64,000 nt of DNA, from assembly GCF_019646055.1 (NCBI RefSeq), contig NZ_JAESFE010000001.1, positions 310,001 through 374,000 on the forward strand, given 5' to 3'. Shown in pieces: positions 42,409 through 52,997 of the stretch (within the stretch, counting starts at the first letter, position 1; the number at the start of each line of letters is the position of its first letter). The stretch comes from Sodalis sp. CWE. GTDB lineage: Bacteria > Pseudomonadota > Gammaproteobacteria > Enterobacterales > Enterobacteriaceae. The notes under the pieces are model-generated. The model saw nothing but the letters and a program-made list of their open reading frames with translations, ran no database searches and was not told where the DNA came from. A program made the position numbers and the translations under genes.

Positions 42409-42840
42409 CTAGGAATTGCTAGGTTTTGTCATTAAACTAACCGATTTTACACCGGCTTGATAAAGTAAATGTAACACCTTGACAACTTCTTCATAAGGAG
42501 CGTTCTTATCACCACCAATCAAAAACATCGTTTTTGGATTAGTTGTCAAATAGGTATGTACTTTAGCAATTATTTGTTTAGGTAGCAATTTTTCTTGACG
42601 ATAATTCTCAATTATTAAACTAGACTTGCCATTTTTAGAAACTTCTATAATTATTAGTGGACCATAAAGGTTTCTAGCTATTTTGGAGTTGACTTTTTCT
42701 TCTGGTAGAGAAACATCAGTTATCTGGATAATACTTGGACTAGTTGCCATGAGCATTAATAACAATACTAATAATACATCAAGTAGTGGAACAACATTAA
42801 TTTCATACTTGACTCCTCTACATAAGTATTTTCTATTCAT
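42409..42840 (-). CDS. tolR: TolR, proton-channel component
   Basis: ExbD-family protein that with TolQ uses the proton gradient to drive TolA. 143 aa against 142. Membrane helix about 17-35 with the key Asp in VVPLLDVLLVLLLM, periplasmic domain ending SLMTKP. Begins 2 nt after the tolQ stop. Its SD GAGAG is half of a CTCTC/GAGAG dyad. Confidence 0.96.
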   Translation of the reverse strand: MNRKYLCRGVKYEINVVPLLDVLLVLLLMLMATSPSIIQITDVSLPEEKVNSKIARNLYGPLIIIEVSKNGKSSLIIENYRQEKLLPKQIIAKVHTYLTTNPKTMFLIGGDKNAPYEEVVKVLHLLYQAGVKSVSLMTKPSNS

Positions 42841-42842
42841 AT

Positions 42843-43526
42843 TTATCTCTCTTGAGAGGCATTACTAAAAAAAACTTGACGGTGTAGAATAGCAATAAAC
42901 TCTTCTGTAAAATTAATATAATTTTTCTCAAGTTTATTAATACGTAAATTTAATCGATTGAAAGCTATGACTGATTGAATAGCGGAAAATAAGCCTACCG
43001 CAGTGGCGATTAGCGATTCCGCTATCCCTGGTGCAATCATCTGTAGCGTAGTCTGTTTTGCTGCACTAAACTCAGTAAACGTGTGCATAATTCCGCATAC
43101 AGTACCAAGTAGTCCAATGTATGGACTTATAGAACTAATTATTCCAAGAAATGGAACATTAGTTTCCAATATCTCTAATTCACGATTCATTGAAATACGC
43201 ATAGCTCTCGATGCTCCTTCTATCATGGCTTCAGGAGTGTGTTTATTAGTTTGATGTAGATACGTAAATTCCTTAAAACCAGCATAAAAAATTTGCTCTG
43301 GTCCAGTTAAGTTATTGCAACGTCTTAACATATCTTGATATAAGCAAGATAACTCAATACCAGACCAAAATTTATCTTCAAAATTTTCTATTTCATTTGC
43401 GATAGAAGTTAAAACATAAGAACGATGAATGGTAATTGCTAAAGACGCAACAGAAAAACATACTAGGATTAGTATAACAATTTTTGCTAAAAAGCTCGTC
43501 TTTAAGAACAAATCAAAAATACTCAT
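42843..43526 (-). CDS. tolQ: TolQ, proton-channel component
   Basis: ExbB/MotA-family inner-membrane protein. 227 aa against 230, three membrane segments (about 15-35, 133-157 and 168-190). [13 protein letters not shown] and [14 protein letters not shown] carry the family's channel helices. First gene of the tol cluster. ybgC, upstream in E. coli, is missing. Confidence 0.97.
   Translation of the reverse strand: MSIFDLFLKTSFLAKIVILILVCFSVASLAITIHRSYVLTSIANEIENFEDKFWSGIELSCLYQDMLRRCNNLTGPEQIFYAGFKEFTYLHQTNKHTPEAMIEGASRAMRISMNRELEILETNVPFLGIISSISPYIGLLGTVCGIMHTFTEFSAAKQTTLQMIAPGIAESLIATAVGLFSAIQSVIAFNRLNLRINKLEKNYINFTEEFIAILHRQVFFSNASQER
42847..42858 (-). promoter_or_regulatory. Dyad containing the tolR Shine-Dalgarno
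   Basis: CTCTC-AA-GAGAG on the coding strand, inside the last tolQ codons. GAGAG is 6 nt from the tolR ATG. Pairing could couple tolR translation to ribosomes finishing tolQ; that is inference. Confidence 0.4.
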
Positions 43527-44685
43527 GATAGTTTTTTTTGCATTCTTTTATTACAATATTCAAACATTAAGAAAATACAATTAAGAATAATTCTTGTATA
43601 GATCAGTAATTCATTGTGCCTATATTTTTACATAAAAGTCGTACATACCTATCAAAAGCTTAAATAGTTGTTTTTGCCTGCCTTTATGTAATTGTAAATT
43701 CAACGTAACATCCTCTTTTATAAGGAAATTTTTTTATAAAAAGTGAATAATAATTCAAATAAAAATACTGAAATCAGTAATTGCAGAAAGTTTTAAATAT
43801 GCATTGTAAGATCGATATTAACTCGTTGATATTGATACAATGAAAAACACTCAATTTTTGAAAATGAAAAGTCAATACGATTTTTTATTGTGTTGATAAA
43901 CATTTGTATGCTTTATGCTAAAGCACTTATTATCTAATATATCCTATATAATGCGCTATCTTAGTTTACATATTTTGGTAACTCTCTCTAAATACATCTT
44001 TAGAACATGATTAGTAAAAGTTAAGAAGTAATAATTAGGCGTTCTACAAGTTTAATGAATTTTTATTGCTTAAATGTACTTAATTTCTTAAATTCACTTA
44101 CTTTTCTTAAACAGAATTTTCAAATTTAGTAATAATCTAATTTGAAACAATTATTTCTTGATATGTGAGATCACTTGTAAAAATAAGTTCTTGAGATAGT
44201 TTTGACATTTTTAAGATAAAAAAATCTGCTATGTCAGCGAAAATTTACTATGTCGATTAAAAAAACTTAGTAAGACTATACTTATTCTTAAGTATATGAG
44301 TGAACAATAAAAAGTTTTTTTACAATCTAAGCATGGTCGGCATCCGCGTACTCTAACTTACTTCAGTTAAAAAAACAATCATATTTATACCTATATTATT
44401 TTTGTTATTGACTAATAAGACAAAAAAGTCATTAGCTACACAGAACAGCGCTAAATTGTTATCATCATAATAAATCGCAATTTGATTAAAAATTATAAAA
44501 AAAGATTAATATAAATATAATTAGTAATTTATGCGCTTTTTTTATTTAGCAAAACATTTGCAATGTTTATTAACTATAGGAATTGACTTATCATCAATAG
44601 TTGACTTCTCAATGAAATTGTTTTTAAATATCTTTAAGACTTTCCTAAGTTACAAAATGTTCGATCATCTTATTTCTCCTAAAAA
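43527..44685. other. 1.2-kb gap between tolQ and sucD; ybgC, cydAB and neighbours lost
   Basis: E. coli has the mng and cydAB genes and ybgC between sucD and tolQ. Nothing recognisable remains. A frame at 44531-44827 overlaps sucD antisense and is rejected. This gap has few family dyads. Confidence 0.55.
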
Positions 44686-45564
44686 TCACTTAATACTTGA
44701 AAGTGTTAATTTTGTTTCTTTTCCAATATCGGCTAAATTTCTTATGATTTTAATACCAGCAGACATTAAAGCAGTACATTTTTCGTCTGCTGTGCCTTTT
44801 CCCCTAGAAACGATTGCACCAGCATGACCCATTTGCCTTTCTTTTGGCGCTGTCATACCAGCAATATAACTTATTACCGGTTTGGTAACATGATCCTTAA
44901 TGTATGCAGCTGCCTCTTCTTCTAAGTTACCGCCAATCTCTCCAATCATTACTATGATTTTTGTTTGTAGGTCTTTTTCAAATAACTGAAGAATATCTAT
45001 AAAATCGGAACCAAGAATTGGGTCACCACCGATACCTACGCAAGTAGATTGTCCTAATCCAATATCGGTAATTTGTTTTACCGCTTCATAAGCTAGAGTT
45101 CCTGATCTAGATATAATTCCAATTTGACCTGGTCTATAAATATACCCAGGCATAACACCAATATTGCATTCGCCTGGAGTAATCACACCAGAACAATTCG
45201 GTCCTATCATGCGAGATTTACTTTGCATAAGTTTTGTTTTCACAATAAGCATATCTTGTATTGGCATTCCCTCAGTAATACAAATAATCAAATTGACACC
45301 TGCATCAATGGACTCTAGTATTGAATCTTTACAAGATGGTGCTGGAACATAAATAGCTGAAGTTGTAGCGCCAGTTTTATCAATTGCTTCATGTACAGTA
45401 TTAAATACTGGCAATCCAAGATGTATGATTCCACCTTTTCCAGGTGTTACACCACCAACCAAACGAGTACCATAGGCAAGTGCTTTTTTTGAATGTAGAG
45501 TTCCTTGATTACCAGTAAAACCTTGATAAATTACTCTCGTATTTCTATCTATCAGAATAGGCAT
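44686..45564 (-). CDS. sucD: Succinyl-CoA synthetase, alpha subunit
   Basis: Interconverts succinyl-CoA and succinate with ATP/GTP. 292 aa against 289. CoA-binding [19 protein letters not shown], active-site phospho-His in GHAGAIV (about 248), GKGTADEKC. Starts 2 nt after sucC, as in E. coli. No sucA or sucB is next to the pair. Confidence 0.97.
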   Translation of the reverse strand: MPILIDRNTRVIYQGFTGNQGTLHSKKALAYGTRLVGGVTPGKGGIIHLGLPVFNTVHEAIDKTGATTSAIYVPAPSCKDSILESIDAGVNLIICITEGMPIQDMLIVKTKLMQSKSRMIGPNCSGVITPGECNIGVMPGYIYRPGQIGIISRSGTLAYEAVKQITDIGLGQSTCVGIGGDPILGSDFIDILQLFEKDLQTKIIVMIGEIGGNLEEEAAAYIKDHVTKPVISYIAGMTAPKERQMGHAGAIVSRGKGTADEKCTALMSAGIKIIRNLADIGKETKLTLSSIK

Positions 45565-45566
45565 TT

Positions 45567-46733
45567 TTATACTGCCGCAGTAATAACTTTTCTTACCATA
45601 TCATTAAGATCGGTAGCAACAATAATATTTAGATTGCTATTTTTTAATTTCTGAGTACCTAGTTCAGCATTATTACCTTCCAAACGAACCACTATAGGAA
45701 TAGCGATGTTCGATTCAGATACTCCAGTAATGATTCCATCAGAAACTAAATCGCAACAAACTATTCCTCCAAAAATATTAACTAACACTACTTTCACCTC
45801 TTTAATCAATAAAAGAATTTTGAACGCTTCAGCGATATACTCCTTTTCTACCGCACCCCCTACATCAAGAAAATTTGCCGGTTTGCCGCCATGCAATCTA
45901 ATGATATCCATTGTTCCCATTGCCAAACCGGCACCGTTTGCTATGCAACCGATATTACCTCCCCCTAAAGCAACATAATTTAAGCCCCATCGAGACGCAT
46001 GTACTTCACATTTATTTTCTTGTTTAAGATCACGCATCTCAAATAATCTCTTTTGACGAAACATTGCGTTGTTATCAGCGTTTAATTTTCCATCGAGACA
46101 AATGAAATTTTCATCACTATTGATCGCTAGTGGATTAATTTCAACTGAAACAAGATCTTTTTCTAAAAACAATATCGATAAACTCATAAAAATTTTACTG
46201 AATTGGATCAATAACTTTCCACTTAAACCTAATTTAAACGCCAATTTTCGTCCTTGATAAAGCTGCGGACCTGTAAGAAAATCTAAAGTAATTTTATGAA
46301 TTAAATGTGGTGCTTCCTTTGCTACTTTTTCAATTTCTGTTCCTCCATTCATAGATGCCACGAATATTATTTGATTTATACTTCGATCGATTGTTATTCC
46401 CAGGTATAACTCTTTGGTAATGTCAGTGGTTGTTTCTATTAAAATTTGATTAACCGGATACTTTAAACAGATATTTTTTTCTTGGTAAATCGAGAAGTGT
46501 TTTCCTAACCATTTTTTTGCAAAAACATAGACTTCTTCCCGTGAATACACTATTTTTACGCCACCAAATTTCCCACGACCATTTGCATGTACTTGACACT
46601 TTACTACCCAAGGTCCGACACTTGCTTTTATAGCATGCTCCACTTCACTTAAAGTGCTACATAAATAACTATTTGGAACAGGTAATCCGTACTGAGAAAA
46701 CAACTTTTTTACTTGATATTCATGTAAATTCAT
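45567..46733 (-). CDS. sucC: Succinyl-CoA synthetase, beta subunit
   Basis: 388 aa from the ATG at 46733 ([12 protein letters not shown]), the exact E. coli length; the 16-codon extension upstream contains the SD and is not coding. ATP-grasp domain with [36 protein letters not shown]-terminal FLDVGG, NIFGGI and RLEGNN. SD AAGAAGGG lies 9 nt before the ATG and in the stem of a hairpin. sucAB, immediately upstream in E. coli, are absent. Confidence 0.97.
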   Translation of the reverse strand: MNLHEYQVKKLFSQYGLPVPNSYLCSTLSEVEHAIKASVGPWVVKCQVHANGRGKFGGVKIVYSREEVYVFAKKWLGKHFSIYQEKNICLKYPVNQILIETTTDITKELYLGITIDRSINQIIFVASMNGGTEIEKVAKEAPHLIHKITLDFLTGPQLYQGRKLAFKLGLSGKLLIQFSKIFMSLSILFLEKDLVSVEINPLAINSDENFICLDGKLNADNNAMFRQKRLFEMRDLKQENKCEVHASRWGLNYVALGGGNIGCIANGAGLAMGTMDIIRLHGGKPANFLDVGGAVEKEYIAEAFKILLLIKEVKVVLVNIFGGIVCCDLVSDGIITGVSESNIAIPIVVRLEGNNAELGTQKLKNSNLNIIVATDLNDMVRKVITAAV

Positions 46734-46744
46734 GATATTTATCC

Positions 46745-46763
46745 CTTCTTTGTCTTGAAGAAG
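46745..46763 (-). promoter_or_regulatory. Hairpin containing the sucC Shine-Dalgarno
   Basis: CTTCTT, 7-nt loop, AAGAAG, then GG. The right arm is the SD AAGAAGG, 9 nt from the ATG. Same architecture as at glnS and lpxH. Confidence 0.45.
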
Positions 46764-47612
46764 TTCATCAACCATTAACACTTTTTCATTTGTACCTACA
46801 TAGACGATAAATAATGTTACAGTATTTTAGTAATTTTGATATGAAATGATCTTTGAATCAAAAAAAAACCGTATTAAAAGGATTGTTACAGTCGCTTAAT
46901 GTATAGAACAGTTTGGAACATTTTACTTTTTCTTTAAAGAAAGAGTGTAGAAGATCTCCGATAGAAACTAATCCGATTGATTAGTTAAACCAATTTATTA
47001 TAGATAACATTAAACTCGATACTAAAATTGAACATTAAAGTTTTAATATTTGTTTTTATATAAAAATTTATATTTTAAAGAAAACACCTTAAGTCTTTTT
47101 AGTGACTGATATTAATTCTATTTCCAATAGAATCCCTAAACTCTACATGTGAAATGAAGAGATTTGAGAAAAAATTACATGTATTCTGTTTGCAAAAAAA
47201 GTAAATCTAAAATGACATTACTTTGATAATAAATCAAATTATGTATTGTGTGCATATCTTTGTTTTTACGCACCAACAAAACCTGTCAGAAAAATTTATA
47301 AATTTTAACGATAAGTTTTTTCTTAAAAAATTAATTATTAATTACAATTTGGCTAATTTATATCTTGTTAGGAATTTTAAAAAGTTATTTATTTTAAGTT
47401 AATGATTAAGCTTTCACTTTAGTGCTAAAAAATTTTTAAAAATTAACATTACATCATAGACACAATACGTTTTTTTAACTCAAGCGAGCTTCTATAGATT
47501 CAATTAGCTTTATTAAAAAATGTGAACTACTTAATAAAACGAGGTCATTTAATCATACTTTTTAAGATTTAAAATTAATGTATAGAACGTTCAAAAATGA
47601 AATCTAAAATTA
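46764..47612. other. Gap upstream of sucC where sucAB would lie
   Basis: No remnant of sucA, sucB, sdh or gltA is recognisable. Palindrome TTTCTTT/AAAGAAA at 46929-46942. Confidence 0.6.
46929..46942. repeat. 14-bp perfect palindrome
   Basis: TTTCTTT/AAAGAAA without a loop. Confidence 0.45.
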
Positions 47613-47704
47613 AACCCCATATTCTCTAGCAATGTGGATAGTTTGTTCAGATACTTCTCCAGTAATAAAAGCATCCACACCGGCCTGTGCAGCTAGTTCA
47701 ATAA
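47613..47704 (-). pseudogene. Perfect 92-bp copy of an internal ybgI segment
   Basis: Identical by eye at all 92 positions to 47871-47962 in ybgI, offset 258 bp, same orientation. It encodes the segment around AQAGVDAFITGEVSEQTIHIAREYG. Sequence on both sides is unrelated. In a genome whose gaps are heavily mutated, perfect identity means a recent duplication or gene conversion. Confidence 0.9.
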
Positions 47705-47716
47705 CATTAAGGTTCC

Positions 47717-47737
47717 ATTCTTCTTTTTTAGAAGAAT
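47717..47737. repeat. Intergenic dyad next to the ybgI fragment
   Basis: ATTCTTCT-TTTTT-AGAAGAAT, perfect 8-bp arms, between the duplicated fragment and the ybgI stop codon (14 nt away). Confidence 0.5.
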
Positions 47738-47750
47738 AAATTGCAAGCTT

Positions 47751-48497
47751 CTAGGCAGGATTTGGAATATCAATAAAAACTACATTTAAATTGCACTGCT
47801 TGCTCAACCAATCTCCTAGAGCAAGGATACCTCCACGTTCAGTGACATGATGACCGGCAGCATAAAAATGAACCCCATATTCTCTAGCAATGTGGATAGT
47901 TTGTTCAGATACTTCTCCAGTAATAAAAGCATCCACACCGGCCTGTGCAGCTAGTTCAATAAATTGCTGTCCGTTTCCTGTGCACCAAGCCAATCGTTTA
48001 ATCTGCAATGGAGCATTATCACTGCATTGCAATATGTTATGTCCTAGCTTTTCTTCAATACGTCGACGAAAATCATCACCGTTGATAGGACTTAACAATT
48101 CGCCTTGTAATACAAATGGATTTAATGATCCAGTTATTTGAATATCTAACATTATTGCGAGCTGTGTATTATTACCTAATTCTGGATGAATATCTAGAGG
48201 TAAGTGCCATGCATATAAATTGATATCATTGGCTAGTAATGTTTTAAGTCGGCAACGCTTTATTCCACGAACAACGGAAGTTTCGTTTTTCCAGAAATAT
48301 CCGTGGTGAACTATGATTGCATCAGCATTTTGTGTTAATGCACTATCTAATAATGCTTGACAGGCAGTAACGCCTGTAACGATGCGCTGTATAAATTGAC
48401 GGCCTTCTACTTGTAGTCCGTTAGGAAGATAATCTTTCAACATGCTATCATTATTAAGTTTCTGATTAATAAGGTGTTCCAGTTCATTATTATGCAT
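47751..48497 (-). CDS. ybgI: Nif3-like dinuclear metal protein YbgI
   Basis: Conserved NIF3 family, hexameric with a dinuclear metal site; linked to GTP cyclohydrolase-type activity but physiologically unclear. 248 aa from the ATG at 48497 (MHNNELEHLINQ; E. coli MKNTELEQLINE); the two-codon GTG extension is not favoured. Metal ligands: IVHHGYFW (about 66), ITGEVSEQT, YAAGHHVTERGG. The C-terminus FIDIPNPA is exactly that of E. coli. SD GAGAAGAG upstream. A 92-bp internal segment is duplicated downstream. Confidence 0.95.
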   Translation of the reverse strand: MHNNELEHLINQKLNNDSMLKDYLPNGLQVEGRQFIQRIVTGVTACQALLDSALTQNADAIIVHHGYFWKNETSVVRGIKRCRLKTLLANDINLYAWHLPLDIHPELGNNTQLAIMLDIQITGSLNPFVLQGELLSPINGDDFRRRIEEKLGHNILQCSDNAPLQIKRLAWCTGNGQQFIELAAQAGVDAFITGEVSEQTIHIAREYGVHFYAAGHHVTERGGILALGDWLSKQCNLNVVFIDIPNPA

Positions 48498-50195
48498 ACA
48501 CACTCTTCTCTCGCTTTCTTTATAATTAAAAAAGTATAGATAGTTTTATTTTTATGACTCAATTATAATTGATATTTAGGCAAATAAAGAATGTTTTTCT
48601 TTTTGATCTGCTAGCTTAGGGTCCAATGATAATACCGGTTAATGCATTAGGATTTGATACTGATAAAATTAACGTACCAACATTTTTATAAAGGGTTAGT
48701 GATAAGTTGGCATCTAATAATTATTTATTCTATCTTAACGTCCTTTTTAAGAAGTCTTTTTGAAGAAAAATTCAGCTTTCTAATTTTAGATGTCTGTAAC
48801 AAGGTACTTCAAATCGTTGCAATACGTCTTAATATTTTTAGATGATAAGAAATAATCATGATTATTTCTTTATATAAAGAAGATAATCCAGCAAGGAAAG
48901 GAATTTATCAATGTTGCCCGTATTCAATAACTATTGTGCAATACTACGTAAGTATTACTCTATATTTTTTCGGTAATCTGTAAGTTAAAATTTAATAATC
49001 ACATGATCGAAAATTATTAAAAGTAATTTACATTTAAATACACTGTAACGTTAATTACTCATCATAAAAAACTATTATTCTGATAATAATTATGATAATT
49101 TATTTATTTAATTCTTAATTCCCTAATTTGAAATTAATGATAAGCAATTACATTAATGTTAATCACATTAAAATCAAAAACGATATGACGCTAAATTTTA
49201 GAAAGATTTCTTATAAATTATTAATGAAGTAATTTTATTTTTAATGCTTAACCATAAGCAACAATTAAAATTAGATTTTTAATGATTGAAGTAGTATATT
49301 TCCAAATTGGTAACACGGTTTTCTTGCTTAAGATATATTTAGAAGCTATTCTAAATTATTTGAAGTAAATCGCACTGCTGTTTCGATTAATAAATTGAAT
49401 GCTTTGATTTTTAATCAAACTAGCATATTTTTTTAATTATTTGAATGATAATTAATTCTAATTTAGGATTAGGACAGTGTTGCACGATTACAACATACAT
49501 ACGTTTTACTTTTCAATCGTCTTTTAATTCACTCATACTTTACATTATTTATTTTAAATAAATAGGTAATACAAAAAACTACACGTTTACAGCCTTTTCT
49601 TTTTAAATTGAATTACTGATATTTTTACATCTCTTTTACATCTGTCTGCTTACGAGTAAATTTACTGATTGTGATTTCCATAGAAATACTTCTTAAGATT
49701 TAAGAGGGATAAATATTTATAAATAGAAAAATCTATAAATATACTGATTCATGATTAATTTTTTTCAAAATTATATAAAATAACCCAATTTTAAAAATTA
49801 AAGGAAGCATAAAAATCATTAAGTAATTACAAACATGTTCTTAAATTTAAAAAAATAACCACCTATTAGTGAATATTTTCAGCAAATTAGTCGAAACTAA
49901 ATACATTATTCCCTTTTAGAAAGAAAACAAATTCCCGTTTATTCTACATGTTTTTCCTTTGAATTTTTACGCAAAGCTTTAATTCTTCTAATTTATTTGA
50001 TAAATAAAACATTTAAATAGTAAAAATTAACGCTTGAAAGAATCTAGTCGATTTTTTTCTGTAAAAAAAAGATTTTATGTGAAGATGATGCTATACTTCT
50101 TTCTAAGTAAGCGATTGACAACCGATACTAACAATTACTATCATAACAGATATTCTGATAAAAATATATGTACTATTTTTGAGGCAAAAAAGTCT
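48498..50195. other. 1.7-kb gap between ybgI and fldA
   Basis: No supported gene; phr and other E. coli neighbours are unrecognisable. A 63-codon frame at 48654-48845 is hydrophobic and unmatched. The frame upstream of fldA (from TTG 50034) is not homologous to anything I know. Palindrome at 48866-48881. Confidence 0.5.
48866..48881. repeat. 16-bp perfect palindrome
   Basis: TTCTTTAT/ATAAAGAA without a loop. Confidence 0.5.
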
Positions 50196-50711
50196 ATGTC
50201 TATTATAGGCATTTTTTTTGGTAGTGATACAGGTAATACTGAGAACATTGCCAAAATAATTCAAATGCAATTGGGTACTGATGTTGCTGACATTTTTAAT
50301 ATCAGCGAAAGCAATAAAGAAGATTTAGAACAATATGATCGCCTGCTATTTGGGATTCCGACTTGGTACTATGGAGAAGCCCAGTGTGACTGGGAAGATT
50401 TTTTTCCTACTTTAGAAAAAATTGATTTTAGTGAAAAAACTGTTGCATTGTTTGGATGCGGTGATCAAGAAGATTATGCTGAATATTTCTGTGATGCAAT
50501 GGGTATATTACGAGAAATTGTAGTCTCAAATGGAGCCATGCTGGTTGGCCGATGGCCTGTTTCTGGCTATTACTTTGAAGGTTCCAAAGGACTTGTCGAT
50601 GATAATCATTTTGTCGGTCTTGCTATTGATGAGGATAGACAACCAGAATTAACTGCTAAACGAGTCGATAGTTGGGTCAAACAGATAAGTATGGAGATGC
50701 ATTTAAACTAG
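50196..50711 (+). CDS. fldA: Flavodoxin I
   Basis: FMN electron carrier; reduces radical SAM enzymes such as BioB and LipA, and IspG/H. 171 aa from the ATG at 50196 (MSIIGIFFGSDTGNTENIAK; E. coli MAITGIFFGSDTGNTE). GAGG 11 nt upstream supports this start; the frame upstream to 50034 is not conserved. FMN contacts: SDTGNTE phosphate loop, TWYYGEAQCDW, GCGDQEDYAEYFCDA. Its retention fits the biotin and lipoate synthases in this window. Confidence 0.97.
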   Translation: MSIIGIFFGSDTGNTENIAKIIQMQLGTDVADIFNISESNKEDLEQYDRLLFGIPTWYYGEAQCDWEDFFPTLEKIDFSEKTVALFGCGDQEDYAEYFCDAMGILREIVVSNGAMLVGRWPVSGYYFEGSKGLVDDNHFVGLAIDEDRQPELTAKRVDSWVKQISMEMHLN

Positions 50712-51362
50712 CTTAGTTTCTAAAAATTACAAGCATCATAAAAACCACTATTTTTAATAAAAATTTTTTAAATTACTCGTCGTTTGTCAAAACAAGTGTT
50801 CTGATTAATTTATCAAAAGTATTAACAAGTTAAACTAAAAAAATTTCCAAAATTTAAAGAAATTATACATGCTGAACATATGCCTATTATAAATATTGAT
50901 ATCTGTTTAAATCACTAAACTATTAAACTGGTTATAAACTTTATCCCATAAAGTAGAGTCCAAAAAAAACAGAAATCTCATAAAAAAGATCTAATTACAT
51001 TTAGTTTATTGTTTCCTAATATATCTAAAGTTATAGATTAACTTTCTAAAGCGACATTTGGAAGAATCTTGGTATTATTTCTAAACAAAAAAAACAAAAA
51101 TAATTTTTTCGAGATTAACAGTTGTGATTATTAGTAACTTTCAAATAATTCATAAATACGGATATTAGAGTCAAATTTAGAAAATTAAACAACAAACGCG
51201 CAAAAAATTTGAACTAATTAAAAAATTATTGGGGACTGGCATTTCAAAATATATTCTAAAATTCTTAATAAAAAACTGTAGAACATATTTAATTGGCATA
51301 ATGGAACAGGTTAGTACTTACTTTTTTAAAAATCAAAAAAGTTAAGTCGAACAGGAAGGCGC
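50712..51362. other. Gap between fldA and pgl
   Basis: No gene recognised. The right end of the inverted block relative to E. coli should lie here. Confidence 0.5.
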
Positions 51363-52361
51363 ATGAAACAAATAATTTATGTTGTTAGTTCAGATAGTCA
51401 GCAAATATATGTTTGGGAAATGAATAGCCGCGGCGCTCTAGAATTATTGCAAGTAGTAAGTACGCCTGGAAATGGACAGCCAATTTTAATCCACCCAGCG
51501 GGAACTTATCTTTATGTTGGCGTTCGGCCAATCTCTGGGATAGTTAGTTATTGTATTGACGAAAGAGGATTACTAACTGAATATAACACAACACCGTTAC
51601 CTGCTTATCCAAGCTACTTGACAATTGATTGCTGCGAAAACACGTTATTCAGCGTTTCTTATCATGGGAATTGTCTTACAGTAAGTTCAATTGATATGAA
51701 AGGAATTATTAGCCCTCCATTTCAGATTTTAAATAATTTAAATCGTTGTCATTCTGTAAATATTAATACTATTAATCATACGGTTTGGGTCCCATGCTTA
51801 AAAGAAGACCGAATAAGGATTTATACCATTGATAAATTTAACAGTCTAACCCCACATAAATTAGAAGCGTTATCTGTCAAAATTGGTTCGGGACCTCGCC
51901 ATATGGTTTTTCATAAAAATGGTAACTATGCCTATGTGATCAATGAATTTAGTGGTACTGTTGATGTAATTTCTACAAATTTCAAGTCTACGAGACCGCC
52001 ACATATTGTTCAAACTCTTGATATGATGCCTTTTAATTTTGAAGGTAATCGTTGGGCGTCGGACATTCATATCACCCCAGATAATCATTGGATTTATTGT
52101 TGTGATCGTACAGCTAATATTCTCAGCAGATTTTTAGTTTCCAAAAACGGCGAAAATTTAACTTTTTTAGGGTATCACAATACTGAAACGCAGCCCCGTA
52201 GTTTCAACATAGATTCGCAAGGACGTTTTTTGATAACTGCAGGACAAAAATCAAATTATATTGCGGTTTATTCTATTAATAATAGATCGGGATCTTTATC
52301 CTTTTTATCTCGCTATAAAGTTGGAAAAGGGCCATCTTGGTTATCTATTTTAGAGCTTTGA
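51363..52361 (+). CDS. pgl: 6-phosphogluconolactonase (beta-propeller type)
   Basis: Second step of the oxidative pentose phosphate pathway. 332 aa against 331. Seven-bladed lactonase family: MKQIIYVVSSDSQQIYVWEM aligned to the E. coli N-terminus, GSGPRHMVFH, RWASDIHITPD and C-terminal VGKGPSWLSIL. Strong SD AGGAAGG 6 nt before the ATG. Position before bioA matches E. coli ybhE. A dyad ATTCTC-CAT-GAGAAT (52378-52392) follows the stop. Confidence 0.96.
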   Translation: MKQIIYVVSSDSQQIYVWEMNSRGALELLQVVSTPGNGQPILIHPAGTYLYVGVRPISGIVSYCIDERGLLTEYNTTPLPAYPSYLTIDCCENTLFSVSYHGNCLTVSSIDMKGIISPPFQILNNLNRCHSVNINTINHTVWVPCLKEDRIRIYTIDKFNSLTPHKLEALSVKIGSGPRHMVFHKNGNYAYVINEFSGTVDVISTNFKSTRPPHIVQTLDMMPFNFEGNRWASDIHITPDNHWIYCCDRTANILSRFLVSKNGENLTFLGYHNTETQPRSFNIDSQGRFLITAGQKSNYIAVYSINNRSGSLSFLSRYKVGKGPSWLSILEL

Positions 52362-52997
52362 TAGATGTTCATGAACCATTCTCCATGAGAATAAAATTTA
52401 TCTATACGATAAGGCTCATTAAGTAACGAATGTAACAACTCTTTTCAACTGTAAAATTGTTAGTAAAAAAAACACTAAAACAAGTACTACCTTGCAACTT
52501 AAAAAATAAAAAATTAAGAATAGTAAAAAAAATAAATCAATGCTATCTACTACTAGATCTTTTCTTTTGGAAAGAAATAAGAAACATTCAACGTAATTTT
52601 CTTTTTAAGAAATTAATAAAATACCCTACATTGGGAATCATATAATAAAATTTTTTCTATTACAACTAAATAGTTTCCATAATTTAGAATAACAACTATA
52701 AAAAAGTTTCCAAACATTCTGGAAATTTTATAAATTCAAAAAATTTATGGTAGATTCGTATAACGAATATTTTTCTTTTAAAGAAAAATTTCTCAACTTT
52801 AGTAAGTTAATAATTACCTAAATTTTTTCTTATAAACTGGAGAGTATCATTATCCTTACTTTTAGTAAAAACGCACCAATTACTATCTGAAACTCTAGTT
52901 ATGCTTCGATAACAATTTTCTAACTTCCTAAATAAGACAGCCTTATGTAATTTTAATTGCATTAAAAATGCAAATGCTTTGTACGTAAAATGTTAAT
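52362..52997. other. Gap between pgl and bioA (convergent)
   Basis: No gene; an AT-rich frame at 52457-52645 is Lys/Ile/Asn-rich and unmatched. Dyads at 52378-52392 and 52770-52788. Confidence 0.5.
52770..52788. repeat. Intergenic dyad with exact family 13-mer
   Basis: TTTTTCTTT-T-AAAGAAAAA, perfect 9-bp arms, containing TTCTTTTAAAGAA. Confidence 0.5.

Noticed and set aside
44531-44827. 98-codon plus-strand frame at the 3' end of sucD
   Set aside because: Overlaps conserved sucD codons antisense; the non-overlapping part is unremarkable.
48654-48845. 63-codon frame in the ybgI-fldA gap
   Set aside because: Hydrophobic, unmatched, no ribosome site; noted only as part of the gap.
50034-50195. 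N-terminal extension of flavodoxin from a TTG
   Set aside because: No homology, and the ATG at 50196 matches the family start and has GAGG at proper spacing.
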